DNA from: Candidatus Aquitaenariimonas noxiae
GTDB taxonomy: Bacteria > Omnitrophota > Gorgyraeia > Aquitaenariimonadales > Aquitaenariimonadaceae
Assembly (NCBI GenBank): GCA_002780005.1
Contig: PEWV01000062.1
Coordinates: forward strand, 1-35,046
Direction of reading: 5' to 3'
DNA: 35,046 nucleotides
Shown here: in pieces, positions 8,654 through 17,001 of the stretch
How positions within the stretch are numbered: the first letter of the stretch is position 1
Layout: the number at the start of each line of letters is the position of its first letter
Made by a program: the position numbers and the translations under genes
Notes under the pieces: generated by a model
What the model was told of the DNA's origin: nothing
The model's database searches: none
The model's input: the letters and a program-made list of their open reading frames with translations, nothing else

Positions 8654-9702
8654 GTTTTAAGATTGAAAAGATTCGGGATATTTTAAAAGAAAAGAAGTTA
8701 GACGGTTTTCTCGTCTCAAACGCGACGAATGTGTCTTATCTTGCTGAAAGCCCTATAACCGATTCCTATCTTTTATTAACGAAAGGTAAAAATATATTAT
8801 TGACGGATTTCCGCTATATCCTCGAAGCCCAAGCGCTTAAAAATTTCACAACCGAGCGGATAGATGTATCTTTTGTAGATACAATAGCGAGTGTGGCTGG
8901 AAAACTAAAATTAAAAAGAGTAGGATTCGAAGGCAGAAGCATCTCTTATAGTGTGTATGTTAAGCTCAAGAAAGCCCTTAAAAAAACGGTATTGATCGAT
9001 ACGTGCGATATCGTTGAAAAAATGCGTGCCGTAAAGGAAAGATCTGAAGTCGGACTGCTGCGCAAGGCAGTGAAAGTAACGGAAGAAACGTTTTTTTATA
9101 TAAGAAAAACGCTAAGGTCCGGCATGACGGAAGAGGAATTAAAAAAGAGAATAGCTATTTACATTAAATCGCACAATGGGGCAGAAGAAGCCTTTTCGAC
9201 TATTGTAGCAAGCGGTCCGAACGCCGCAAAACCGCACGCCAACGCAACAACGCGAAAGATAGGGCGCGGGGAGCCTATTATAATAGATTTTGGCGTGAAA
9301 TTTTCAGGCTATAACTCGGACTTGACAAGGACTTTTTATTTGGGTAAAATGGACTCTAAATTTAGGAAAATATATGATATAGTCCTGAGGGCCCAGGAAG
9401 CGGCTATATCATTTATAAGGCCGGGCAGGATTGTTTCGGAACTTGACCTGGCGGGACGTGATGTTATAAAAAATGCGGGATTTGGCAAGCAATTCGGCCA
9501 TGCGCTGGGACATGGCATAGGCAGAGATGTTCACGAATCCCCTAAAATCTTTAAGACCGCAAAAGGCCACCTGCTGATGGGAATGGTGCTTACAGTGGAA
9601 CCGGCAGTATATATCCGCGGATGGGGCGGCGTGCGAATAGAGGATGTGGTCTTAGTTACAAAGAAAGGTTGCGAGGTATTAACAGATGCTATCTACAAGT
9701 GA
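8650..9702 (+). CDS. M24 family Xaa-Pro aminopeptidase
   Basis: A 350-residue creatinase/aminopeptidase P type metallopeptidase. The N-terminal creatinase domain (about 1-120) is followed by the pita-bread domain. All five dinuclear metal ligands are visible: Asp213 (IIDFG), Asp224 (NSDLTRTF), His288 (HALGHGIG), Glu317 (LTVEPAVYI) and Glu331 (VRIEDVVL). The additional His in PHANAT is also kept. The protein should cleave an N-terminal residue next to proline. It is placed between aroQ and efp, the common arrangement in many bacteria, and overlaps both (4 bp and 17 bp). Confidence 0.93.
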   Translation: MSFKIEKIRDILKEKKLDGFLVSNATNVSYLAESPITDSYLLLTKGKNILLTDFRYILEAQALKNFTTERIDVSFVDTIASVAGKLKLKRVGFEGRSISYSVYVKLKKALKKTVLIDTCDIVEKMRAVKERSEVGLLRKAVKVTEETFFYIRKTLRSGMTEEELKKRIAIYIKSHNGAEEAFSTIVASGPNAAKPHANATTRKIGRGEPIIIDFGVKFSGYNSDLTRTFYLGKMDSKFRKIYDIVLRAQEAAISFIRPGRIVSELDLAGRDVIKNAGFGKQFGHALGHGIGRDVHESPKIFKTAKGHLLMGMVLTVEPAVYIRGWGGVRIEDVVLVTKKGCEVLTDAIYK

Positions 9703-10243
9703 ATTTAAGAACGGAAAAGTTATAGTAATAGAAGGCGAGTTGTACTATATTGTCTTTTTTCAGCATATTAAACCCGGTAAGGGAGGGGCATTTGTTCGCA
9801 CAAAGCTGAAAAGCATAAAGCTCGACACCGTAATAGATAGGACTTTTAAATCCGGCGAAAAATTCGAAGAAGCATTCATAGAAGAAAAAACTTTGCAATA
9901 TCTTTATCATAGCGCGAAACATTATCATTTTATGGATCAAACAAATTATGAATCGCTTGATCTGGAAGAGGGGACCGTAAGCGACTGCACTCCTTATTTA
10001 AAGGAGAATATGGAGGTTATAGCCTCTTTATACAAAGGCAAGATAATAGGTGTTCGCCCGCCTATGTTCGTTGAGCTTGAAATCGCCGAAACAGAGCCGG
10101 GCGTAAAGGGTGACACTGCCAAAGGCGGCACAAAGCCGGCCAAATTGGCCACAGGGCTGAGTATCCAGGTTCCTCTATTTATAAACCCAGGAGATGTGAT
10201 AAAAATCGATACGCGGACAGGAGAGTACGTAGGAAGAGTTTAA
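9686..10243 (+). CDS. efp: translation elongation factor P
   Basis: EF-P relieves ribosome stalling on polyproline. The 185 residues show the KOW-like first domain with HIKPGKGGAFVRTKLK, where Lys32 is the position modified by EpmA or other enzymes in other bacteria. The two OB domains end with the conserved LATGLSIQVPLFINPGDVIKIDTRTGEY. The lysine suggests a lysine-type modification or none, rather than the arginine rhamnosylation type. The ATG lies inside the end of the peptidase gene, a 17-bp overlap in a different frame. Confidence 0.96.
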   Translation: MLSTSEFKNGKVIVIEGELYYIVFFQHIKPGKGGAFVRTKLKSIKLDTVIDRTFKSGEKFEEAFIEEKTLQYLYHSAKHYHFMDQTNYESLDLEEGTVSDCTPYLKENMEVIASLYKGKIIGVRPPMFVELEIAETEPGVKGDTAKGGTKPAKLATGLSIQVPLFINPGDVIKIDTRTGEYVGRV

Positions 10244-10264
10244 TTTTGAACCAAGGAGTTTAAA

Positions 10265-10717
10265 GTGAATATAAAAGAGATAATAGAAATGATAAAGCTC
10301 ATGAACGAGAACAACCTAACCGAATTTGAAATGGAAAAAGAAGGTGAGCGCGTACATCTTAAAAAAGAATCGAAACAGCAAATGGTCACGCATATTAAGG
10401 AAGTGATGCCTCATGTCGAACTTGTGCCGGCAGCCAAAGAGGCGTCCAAGGCAGGTAAAGAACCTCAAAAGAACGTAATAGAGATAAAGGCGCCCATGGT
10501 CGGCACGTTTTATAGATCCCCGGCTCCCGACGCCACTCCGTTTGTTGAAGTCGGAATGGATATAACTGTCGGGCAGGTCGTATGTATAATCGAAGCCATG
10601 AAGTTGATGAATGAAATCAAATCAGAAGTAAGGGGTAAGGTTGTTGACATCCCTGTAGATAATGCGCAGCCGATCGAATTCGGCCATACGCTTTTTTTAA
10701 TAGAACCTGCACAATAA
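10265..10717 (+). CDS. accB: acetyl-CoA carboxylase biotin carboxyl carrier protein
   Basis: The biotin carrier of acetyl-CoA carboxylase, 150 residues. The N-terminal helix (IKEIIEMIKLMNENNLTE) and a Lys/Ala/Pro linker (about 52-70) precede the biotinyl domain, which carries EAMKLMNE with biotinylated Lys113. The thumb signature GTFYRSPAPDATPFVEVG is present, so this is a true AccB-type carrier. The start is a GTG, 6 nt after AAGGAG (10253-10258). accC follows after 3 nt, giving a classical accBC operon. The carboxyltransferase subunits accA and accD are not in this window. Confidence 0.95.
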   Translation: MNIKEIIEMIKLMNENNLTEFEMEKEGERVHLKKESKQQMVTHIKEVMPHVELVPAAKEASKAGKEPQKNVIEIKAPMVGTFYRSPAPDATPFVEVGMDITVGQVVCIIEAMKLMNEIKSEVRGKVVDIPVDNAQPIEFGHTLFLIEPAQ

Positions 10718-10720
10718 AAA

Positions 10721-12091
10721 ATGTTCTCAAAAATTTTAATTGCAAATAGAGGCGAAATAGCGGTAAGGATAATACGAGCCTGCAAAGATATGGGCATAAA
10801 AACGGTAGCGGTCTATTCCGAGGCCGATAGATCTTCTTTCCATCTCCAGCTGGCCGATGAAGCCGTCTGTATAGGTCCCGCAGCAAGCGACGCCAGTTAT
10901 TTAAACATACCTAGCATAATAAGCGCAGCAGAGATTACAGATGTTGAAGCTATACATCCTGGTTATGGGTTTTTAGCCGAAGATGCCCACTTTGCCGAGA
11001 TCTGCGAGTCATGTCAGATAAAATTTATAGGCCCAAGGCCAAGAACCATTCGTTTAATGGGTGATAAGATAAAGGCGAAAGAAACAGCCAAGAAGGCAGG
11101 CTTGCCTGTAATGCCCGGCAGCAGCGCAGTTATAAAAAATAAAGAAGAAGCCTTGAAGGTAGCCCATCAAATAGGATATCCCGTAATCATAAAGGCCGTG
11201 GCAGGCGGCGGCGGCAGGGGAATGAGGATAAGCCACAATGATGTTACGCTGATAGGAAGCCTTCTCACGGCCCAGAGAGAAGCTGAAGCTGCTTTTGGGA
11301 ACGGGGAAGTTTATATAGAAAAATATATTGAAAAACTGCGCCATATAGAAGTTCAGATATTGGGAGATGAGCACGGCCATATAATTCATTTAGGGGAAAG
11401 GGACTGCACCATCCAAAGGCGTCACCAGAAACTCATTGAGGAATCTCCGGCGTATGGAATCTCATCAAAACTGCGCAAGAAAATGGGCGAGGCTGCCGTA
11501 AAGGCCGGCAAGGCCGTTGACTATACGAGCGCCGGCACTATCGAATTTCTCGTGGACAATAAAGAACGGTTCTATTTTATGGAAATGAATACGCGAATTC
11601 AGGTAGAGCATCCGGTTACAGAAATGGTAACAGGGCTTGATCTGGTAAAACTGCAGATAAGTATTGCCGCCGGAGAAAAATTAAAGATCAAACAGGATGA
11701 TGTTGAATTAAAAGGCAGCGCTATAGAATGCAGGGTTAATGCAGAAGACCCGGACAAGGATTTTATACCATCTCCCGGAAAGCTTCTCGAGTTTCATATG
11801 CCAAGCGGCCCGGGTGTTAGAGTCGATACTCACGCGTATACGAATTACGAAGTATCGCCTTATTACGACTCTATGATAGCCAAGATCATAACTTACGGAA
11901 AAGACAGGGCAGAGGCAATTCGCATAATGCAGAGGGCGCTGGACGAAGTTCTCATAGGTCCCATAAAAAGCACGGTGTCTTTTTCTAAGCGCATACTCGC
12001 TAACCAACTTTTCTTAAAAGGGCAGCATTCTACGGATTTTGTCGAAAAGATGCTTGAGAAGAAAAAAGAGCAGGTACCAACCGTAAAATAA
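10721..12091 (+). CDS. accC: acetyl-CoA carboxylase biotin carboxylase subunit
   Basis: Carboxylates the biotin on AccB using ATP and bicarbonate. The 456-residue length is normal. The N-terminal biotin-carboxylase domain begins [20 protein letters not shown] and includes HPGYGFLAE. The ATP-grasp domain shows the glycine-rich loop AGGGGRGM and the catalytic segment [14 protein letters not shown]. The C-terminal domain has ECRVNAEDP and YYDSMIAKI. Every hallmark is present. The gene is followed after 9 nt by an Asp23-family gene, as in Firmicutes accBC-yqhY clusters. Confidence 0.97.
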   Translation: MFSKILIANRGEIAVRIIRACKDMGIKTVAVYSEADRSSFHLQLADEAVCIGPAASDASYLNIPSIISAAEITDVEAIHPGYGFLAEDAHFAEICESCQIKFIGPRPRTIRLMGDKIKAKETAKKAGLPVMPGSSAVIKNKEEALKVAHQIGYPVIIKAVAGGGGRGMRISHNDVTLIGSLLTAQREAEAAFGNGEVYIEKYIEKLRHIEVQILGDEHGHIIHLGERDCTIQRRHQKLIEESPAYGISSKLRKKMGEAAVKAGKAVDYTSAGTIEFLVDNKERFYFMEMNTRIQVEHPVTEMVTGLDLVKLQISIAAGEKLKIKQDDVELKGSAIECRVNAEDPDKDFIPSPGKLLEFHMPSGPGVRVDTHAYTNYEVSPYYDSMIAKIITYGKDRAEAIRIMQRALDEVLIGPIKSTVSFSKRILANQLFLKGQHSTDFVEKMLEKKKEQVPTVK

Positions 12092-12100
12092 TTATAAGCC

Positions 12101-12511
12101 ATGATGCGAAAAGAAGAAAAGACAGAACTAGGGTTTATCAAAATACATAACGATGTTATAGGCACTATCGCATCCTTGGCCGCGTGCGAGATCGAAGGTG
12201 TAGCCAGGACGGGCGAGAAGGCAGCTAAGAATATATTTGATCTTATAAAAAAGAAACACAAAAAAGGCGTAAAAGTAGAGAGTCTAAATGAAAATGATGT
12301 AAAATTGACAATAGATATTGTAGTAAAATATGGAACTAACATTCCCCACATGGCTGCGCGCGTGCAGGAGAATGTGCGCAAAAACGTTGAGAAGATGACA
12401 GGGCTTGCCCTATCAGAAGTGAATTTAAACATACAGGGAGTCGCATTTCCCGATAAGGAAAGTCTGGAAACAATATATAAGACTGAATCAAAGCAGGAGG
12501 TCAAAAGATGA
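12101..12511 (+). CDS. Asp23/Gls24 family protein
   Basis: A 136-residue cytoplasmic protein of the Asp23/Gls24 (YqhY/YloU) family. Visible family features are IHNDVIGTIASLAACEIEGV near the N-terminus, a middle strand VKLTIDIVVKYG and the end motif VNLNIQGVAFP. Staphylococcal Asp23 binds AmaP at the membrane; Bacillus YqhY is genetically linked to acetyl-CoA carboxylase. Here both contexts occur together: accBC lies upstream and an AmaP-like gene overlaps by 4 bp downstream. A role in tuning acetyl-CoA carboxylase or envelope stress is an inference from this context. Confidence 0.86.
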   Translation: MMRKEEKTELGFIKIHNDVIGTIASLAACEIEGVARTGEKAAKNIFDLIKKKHKKGVKVESLNENDVKLTIDIVVKYGTNIPHMAARVQENVRKNVEKMTGLALSEVNLNIQGVAFPDKESLETIYKTESKQEVKR

Positions 12512-13116
12512 AAATATTAGAAGGATTCGCCATTATTTTTTATACAATTGTTTGCCTGGCGCTAGGGTTCGCCTTAGTTGTATTAGCGTTTAATACCCTT
12601 CCCATTGAATCCGTGGAAAATATGCTGGGAACTATTTATACAAACCCAAATACCAGGTTCATGATGGGCGGAATCGGTATAGGGGTGATTTTGATAGGAC
12701 TTGTTATAGCCCAGATCACATCCGGCAAAATTCAAAGGGAAAGGACAATAGCTTTTGAAAATCCTGACGGGCCGGTAGTTATTTCGCTTTCCGCCGTAGA
12801 GGACCTTATAAAAAGGATCGTTCACCAGATCCCTGAAATAAAGGATTTAAAACCAAGCGTAGCGGCGACCAAGAAAGGCGTGAACGTCGTCAATAGGGTA
12901 ATCTTATTCTCCGGCGCGAACATACCCGAGGTTACCGAAAAGATGCAGAGCATGATTAAGCTGAAGGTGCAAGAAATGCTAGGCATCGAAGAGCCGGTAA
13001 TCGTGAAGGTGCACGTTACCAAGATAAGCGCCCAGACAAAACAGCAGGAGAAGCGAAGGGACGATAAGGAAAACATGCCCCAGGTTTTTAAGGGTATTGA
13101 ATATGGGACAGACTAA
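12508..13116 (+). CDS. AmaP-like membrane anchor with Asp23-like domain
   Basis: A 202-residue protein with two transmembrane helices (about 8-30 and 52-71) followed by a cytoplasmic domain (about 85-175). That domain resembles the Asp23 fold: VISLSAVEDLIKRIVHQIPEI, then VNVVNRVILFSGANIPEV and VIVKVHVTKI. This is the AmaP architecture, in which the membrane protein recruits Asp23. The C-terminus is charged. It overlaps the Asp23 gene by ATGA, so the two are very likely made together and interact. Confidence 0.83.
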   Translation: MKILEGFAIIFYTIVCLALGFALVVLAFNTLPIESVENMLGTIYTNPNTRFMMGGIGIGVILIGLVIAQITSGKIQRERTIAFENPDGPVVISLSAVEDLIKRIVHQIPEIKDLKPSVAATKKGVNVVNRVILFSGANIPEVTEKMQSMIKLKVQEMLGIEEPVIVKVHVTKISAQTKQQEKRRDDKENMPQVFKGIEYGTD

Positions 13117-13141
13117 TTCAAAATAAAAGGAGAGTTGTGAG

Positions 13142-14173
13142 ATGGCGAAGCGAATAGGAATATTGACAGGCGGCGGGGATTGCCCGGGTTTAAATCCGGT
13201 CATTCGCGCGGTTGTGAGAAAAGGCATACTTGACGGCTACGAAATTTTAGGTATAAAAAATGGATGGAAAGGATTGATAGAAAACGACGTAATTCCGCTT
13301 GATATGCAGGCTGTTTCAGGCATACTACCGAAAGGCGGTACGATTTTAGGCACCAGCAGAACCAATCCTTATAAGAAGGAAGGCGACGTTAAAAAGGCGA
13401 TAGATAATTACAATAAGAACGCTTTATCGGCCCTGATCGCGATCGGGGGCGAAGATACCCTGGGTGTTGCCAGAAAGCTAATTAAAGACGGGCTTAAGAT
13501 TGTGGGAGTCCCGAAGACGATAGATAACGATCTATCAGGTACGGATTATACGTTCGGCTTTGACACCGCGGTGAATATAGCCACAGAGGCCATAGACAGA
13601 CTCCATACTACAGCCGAAAGCCATCACAGGATAATAGTCGCAGAAGTTATGGGCAGGCATGCGGGATGGATCGCCGTTCATGCCGGAATAGCCGGCGGAG
13701 CGGATATAATTTTAATACCTGAGCTCCCGATAGATATAAATGAAGTATGCGGGATAATCAAAAAAAGGCATTCGCGAGGCAAAACTTTTAGCATAGTAGT
13801 CGTTGCGGAAGGAGCAAAGCTAAAAGAAGGCGACATGGTAACGCAGGATAGAAAAACCGATGCATTCGGGCATGTGCGGTTAGGCGGCATAGGAGAAATC
13901 TTAAGCGAGGAAATTGAAAAGAGGACCGGCTATGAAACGCGCGTTACCGTATTCGGTCATATACAAAGAGGGGGTACTCCTTCGGCCTTTGACCGTGTCT
14001 TAGGAACTAGGTTCGGCGTCCGCGCCGTAGGGCTTGTAAATGAGGGTAAATTTGGTTTCATGGTCAGTTTAAAAGGCAATGAGATCGTAAGCATTCCGAT
14101 AGAGGAAGCCGTGAAGGAATTAAAAACCGTCGACATGAAACTTTACGAAATAGCAAAAATATTTTTTGGATAG
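13142..14173 (+). CDS. phosphofructokinase, probably PPi-dependent (mixed-substrate group)
   Basis: Phosphorylates fructose 6-phosphate at C1 in glycolysis. The 343-residue chain has the PfkA fold: LTGGGDCPGLNPVIRA, the catalytic TIDND (Asp128) and the sugar-binding MGRHAGWIA and HIQRGGTPSAFDR. Two positions that decide the phosphoryl donor differ from ATP enzymes: GGEDT carries Asp105 where ATP enzymes have Gly (E. coli 104), and VPKTIDND carries Lys125 where they have Gly (E. coli 124). Both are hallmarks of PPi-dependent enzymes, so pyrophosphate is the predicted donor and the step would be reversible. AAAGGAG precedes the start. The gene lies just upstream of gmhA. Confidence 0.93.
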   Translation: MAKRIGILTGGGDCPGLNPVIRAVVRKGILDGYEILGIKNGWKGLIENDVIPLDMQAVSGILPKGGTILGTSRTNPYKKEGDVKKAIDNYNKNALSALIAIGGEDTLGVARKLIKDGLKIVGVPKTIDNDLSGTDYTFGFDTAVNIATEAIDRLHTTAESHHRIIVAEVMGRHAGWIAVHAGIAGGADIILIPELPIDINEVCGIIKKRHSRGKTFSIVVVAEGAKLKEGDMVTQDRKTDAFGHVRLGGIGEILSEEIEKRTGYETRVTVFGHIQRGGTPSAFDRVLGTRFGVRAVGLVNEGKFGFMVSLKGNEIVSIPIEEAVKELKTVDMKLYEIAKIFFG

Positions 14174-14181
14174 AAAAAAAC

Positions 14182-14754
14182 ATGGAAAATAAAATAAAAA
14201 AAATACTTTTAGAAAGCGCTAAACTTAGCGCAACACTGGCAAACGATCCTAAGGTGAGCAGGGTGATAGGTAAAATCACTCAGGATATAGTTAAGAGCCT
14301 TAGAAACGGCGGCAAGGTAATTGTTTTCGGAAACGGCGGAAGCGCTGCCGATAGTCAGCACTTTGCGTGTGAACTCATAGGAAGATTTAAAAGACAGAGG
14401 CGTTCAATCCCTGCGATCGCATTAACAACTAATGCAGCTACTTTAACGGCCATAGCTAACGACTACAACTTCAACGCTATTTTTTCAAGACAGGTTTGCG
14501 GTCTGGGCAAGAGAGGTGATGTCGCTATCGGGATCTCAACAAGCGGTAATTCACAAAACGTATTGGAAGCTATTAAAAAAGCCAACAAGCTTAAGCTGGT
14601 GACTGTAGGTATTACAGGAAAGAGCGGCGGAAAATTAAAACCCTTATGCAAACACGCGTTGTGCGTCCCGTCTTCAGATGTTCCTCGCATCCAAGAACTC
14701 CATGCGATAGCAATTCACGTAATAGCGGAGCTCGTAGAAGAATTCTGCCAGTAA
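14182..14754 (+). CDS. gmhA: sedoheptulose-7-phosphate isomerase
   Basis: The SIS-domain enzyme that converts sedoheptulose 7-phosphate to D-glycero-D-manno-heptose 7-phosphate, first step of ADP-heptose synthesis for the LPS core. The 190 residues include GNGGSAADSQHFACELIGRF, with catalytic Glu64, and the C-terminal IQELHAIAIHVIAE, with catalytic His179; these match E. coli Glu65 and His180. The phosphate-binding ISTSGNSQNVLEA is also present. DiaA is a related family, but the full catalytic pair and the neighbouring hldC favour GmhA. Confidence 0.92.
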   Translation: MENKIKKILLESAKLSATLANDPKVSRVIGKITQDIVKSLRNGGKVIVFGNGGSAADSQHFACELIGRFKRQRRSIPAIALTTNAATLTAIANDYNFNAIFSRQVCGLGKRGDVAIGISTSGNSQNVLEAIKKANKLKLVTVGITGKSGGKLKPLCKHALCVPSSDVPRIQELHAIAIHVIAELVEEFCQ

Positions 14755-14763
14755 AGGCATATC

Positions 14764-15246
14764 ATGATTTCACATATTAAAAAGCATGAAGCGCTGAAGA
14801 AAATTGTCGAAAAATCCAAAAAAGAAGGCAAGAAGGTAGTCTTTACAAACGGATGTTTCGATATTCTCCATCCGGGCCATATAAATTATTTAAGACGTGC
14901 CAGACAACTAGGGGATTTGCTAGTTATAGGATTGAATAGCGATAGTTCTGTAAGAAAATTGAAGGGCAAAGGGAGGCCTATTCTGCCTCAAGATAAAAGG
15001 GCAGAACTTTTAGCGAGCCTGAGATTCGTCGACTTTGTGGCTATATTCAACGAAGGCACGCCAATAAACCTGATAAAAAAAATAAAACCCGATATATTAG
15101 TAAAGGGCGCGGACTGGCAGGCAAAAGATATTGTAGGCAAAGATTTTGTAGAGTCTTACGGCGGGGCGGTAAAGCGCCTTTCCTACATAAAAGGTTATTC
15201 CACGACAGCTATCATAAAGAATATCTGCAAGGATTTCCATCAGTGA
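14764..15246 (+). CDS. hldC: D-glycero-beta-D-manno-heptose 1-phosphate adenylyltransferase
   Basis: A 160-residue nucleotidyltransferase equal to the second domain of HldE (RfaE domain II), which makes ADP-D-glycero-beta-D-manno-heptose. The cytidylyltransferase-like signature FTNGCFDILHPGH carries the HxGH motif (His36, His39), followed by GLNSDSSVRKLKGKGRP and the end motif GYSTTAII, the ISSTxxI equivalent. The kinase half is not fused here, so heptose 7-phosphate kinase and GmhB phosphatase must be encoded elsewhere. It stands 9 nt after gmhA and overlaps the next gene by 4 bp. Confidence 0.93.
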   Translation: MISHIKKHEALKKIVEKSKKEGKKVVFTNGCFDILHPGHINYLRRARQLGDLLVIGLNSDSSVRKLKGKGRPILPQDKRAELLASLRFVDFVAIFNEGTPINLIKKIKPDILVKGADWQAKDIVGKDFVESYGGAVKRLSYIKGYSTTAIIKNICKDFHQ

Positions 15247-15656
15247 AGAATATATGGAGAGCCATAGACGCAAATTTTAACAGAATTCGCGAAGGTCTTA
15301 GGGTTTCGGAAGAAGTTACGCGGTTCGTCTGGGATGATAAAGCATTGACGAAGCGTTTGAAGAGCGCGCGACAGCGCATTCAGGGCATATATAAAGAAAT
15401 CCCAAACATCTCGAAAATTATAGCAACTTCGAGAAATAGCCAAGACGATATTGGTAAGAAAAGTTCATTTGCGGAAATGAGAAGAGGTAGTGCAAACGAG
15501 ATATTCTACGCCAACATTCAGAGGTCAAAAGAATCTGCACGGGTTTTGGAGGAATTTTTAAAATTAATAGACGCTCGCCTATCCGATCGGTGTAAGAGTT
15601 TAAGATTTTATTTATATGAAATCGAAAAACGTGCGCTTGCTAAACGCCGGATTTAG
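15243..15656 (+). CDS. stand-alone ThiD2-like protein (candidate HMP-P kinase)
   Basis: This 137-residue helical, basic protein matches the domain found at the N-terminus of some thiamine-phosphate synthases. Its signature is RAIDANFNRIREGLRVSEEVTRF at the start (residues 5-27), followed by ANEIFYANIQRSKESARVLEE. I take this as the ThiD2 domain, reported as a monofunctional hydroxymethylpyrimidine-phosphate kinase unrelated to ThiD. The ThiE barrel that often follows is absent, so it is a separate polypeptide. The thiC gene lies 15 nt downstream and its product is HMP phosphate, the substrate expected for ThiD2, so the context supports this. The start is GTG (15243), overlapping the hldC stop. 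Confidence 0.68.
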   Translation: MKNIWRAIDANFNRIREGLRVSEEVTRFVWDDKALTKRLKSARQRIQGIYKEIPNISKIIATSRNSQDDIGKKSSFAEMRRGSANEIFYANIQRSKESARVLEEFLKLIDARLSDRCKSLRFYLYEIEKRALAKRRI

Positions 15657-15671
15657 GCTTAAAAGGAATAT

Positions 15672-16982
15672 ATGACGCAGCTAATATTTGCGAAAAAGAA
15701 AAAAATTACGCCCTTAATGAAAAGAGTTGCCGATAAGGAACATGTTGATCCGGAATTTGTTATGGACAAGATTTCGAAGGGCCGGATTGTCATACCGAAT
15801 AATGCAAAACATGATGTAATCCTGCCTTGCGGTATCGGTGAAGGCCTAAAGACTAAAGTAAATGCCAATATCGGAACTTCGCCCGAGAATATTAATCTTG
15901 GTGAGGAAGTAAAGAAACTGAATATGGCCGTTATGCACGGCTCGGATACAGTGATGGATTTATCTATAGGGGGGGATTTGACTAAAATACGCAGGAAACT
16001 TTTAAAGTATTCAAAAGTTCCGTTCGGCACTGTTCCTATATATGAAATCGCCGTTAAGTCGATATGCGAAAAAGGCTCGATTAGAAAAATCAACATAAAT
16101 GATATATTGGCCGTATTGAAAGAGCAGGCTAGAGACGGTGTGGACTTCTTTACGATACATGCCGGCCTGACTTATGATACAATTATGAATTTGCAAGAGG
16201 AAGGTAGGGTTATTGATATCGTGAGCAGGGGCGGAGCCTTTTTGGCCGAATGGATGACCGCAAATGATGCCGAAAACCCTTTTTACGAATCTTTCGATGA
16301 TATTCTGGAAATAGCCGAACAATGGGATGTGACTTTAAGCCTCGGTGACGGCATGCGCCCTGGTTCAATAATAGACGCCACAGATGCGGTCCAGATCCAG
16401 GAGCTGATGACCTTAGGGCAGTTGGCCCGGAGGGCAAATAACCACGGAGTTCAGGTAATAATAGAAGGCCCAGGCCACGTTCCGATAAATCAAGTAGAGA
16501 TCAATGTTGAGTTGGAAAAAGAATTATGCGACGGCAGGCCGTTTTACGTTTTAGGGCCTATTGTGACCGATGTAGCATCAGGGTATGACCATATAGCCGC
16601 CGCGATCGGAGGGGCCTTAGCTGCGGCAAAGGGCGCTGACTTTTTATGTTATGTCACGCCGGCAGAGCATTTGCGCCTGCCGTCAATCAAAGATGTAAAG
16701 GACGGGGTTATAGCAGCAAGGATCGCCGCTCATGCCGCTGATATCGCTAAAAGCGTAAACTCAAATTCGTTATGGGACAGGAAAATGTCAGAAGCGCGCA
16801 AGAAGAGAGACTGGAACAAGCAAATAGCTCTTTCTATTGATCCTCGGAACGCTAAAGAGTCGCGGCTTAAATCAATGCCGAAAAAAAGCGATGTATGCAC
16901 AATGTGCGGCGATTTCTGTTCCATGAAACTTGTCGAAAATGCTTTAAAAAAGTCGAAACACATAAAAAATTCGTTATATTAA
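15672..16982 (+). CDS. thiC: phosphomethylpyrimidine synthase
   Basis: Rearranges aminoimidazole ribotide to hydroxymethylpyrimidine phosphate with an Fe-S cluster and S-adenosylmethionine. The 436 residues are of the shorter ThiC type, without the long N-terminal domain of E. coli. Core segments include NANIGTSP, MHGSDTVMDLSIGGD, DFFTIHAGLT, SLGDGMRPG, EGPGHVPINQ and YVTPAEHLRLP. The C-terminal cluster motif is CTMCGDFC (Cys409, 412 and 416), a CX2CX3C spacing, one residue shorter than the CX2CX4C of E. coli-type ThiC. No TPP riboswitch can sit in the 15-nt gap upstream, and I see none before the operon. Confidence 0.95.
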   Translation: MTQLIFAKKKKITPLMKRVADKEHVDPEFVMDKISKGRIVIPNNAKHDVILPCGIGEGLKTKVNANIGTSPENINLGEEVKKLNMAVMHGSDTVMDLSIGGDLTKIRRKLLKYSKVPFGTVPIYEIAVKSICEKGSIRKININDILAVLKEQARDGVDFFTIHAGLTYDTIMNLQEEGRVIDIVSRGGAFLAEWMTANDAENPFYESFDDILEIAEQWDVTLSLGDGMRPGSIIDATDAVQIQELMTLGQLARRANNHGVQVIIEGPGHVPINQVEINVELEKELCDGRPFYVLGPIVTDVASGYDHIAAAIGGALAAAKGADFLCYVTPAEHLRLPSIKDVKDGVIAARIAAHAADIAKSVNSNSLWDRKMSEARKKRDWNKQIALSIDPRNAKESRLKSMPKKSDVCTMCGDFCSMKLVENALKKSKHIKNSLY

Positions 16983-17001
16983 ATAAGGAGGCTTGAAAAA
17001 A

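Noticed and set aside
11893-12504. Long minus-strand frame of 203 codons opposite accC and the Asp23 gene
   Set aside because: It is antisense to two clear genes, rich in Ser and Phe as expected for a reverse-frame shadow, with no recognisable motif.
15600-15672. TPP riboswitch before thiC
   Set aside because: Only 15 nt lie between the upstream gene and thiC, and no riboswitch-like conserved boxes are visible in the upstream coding sequence.
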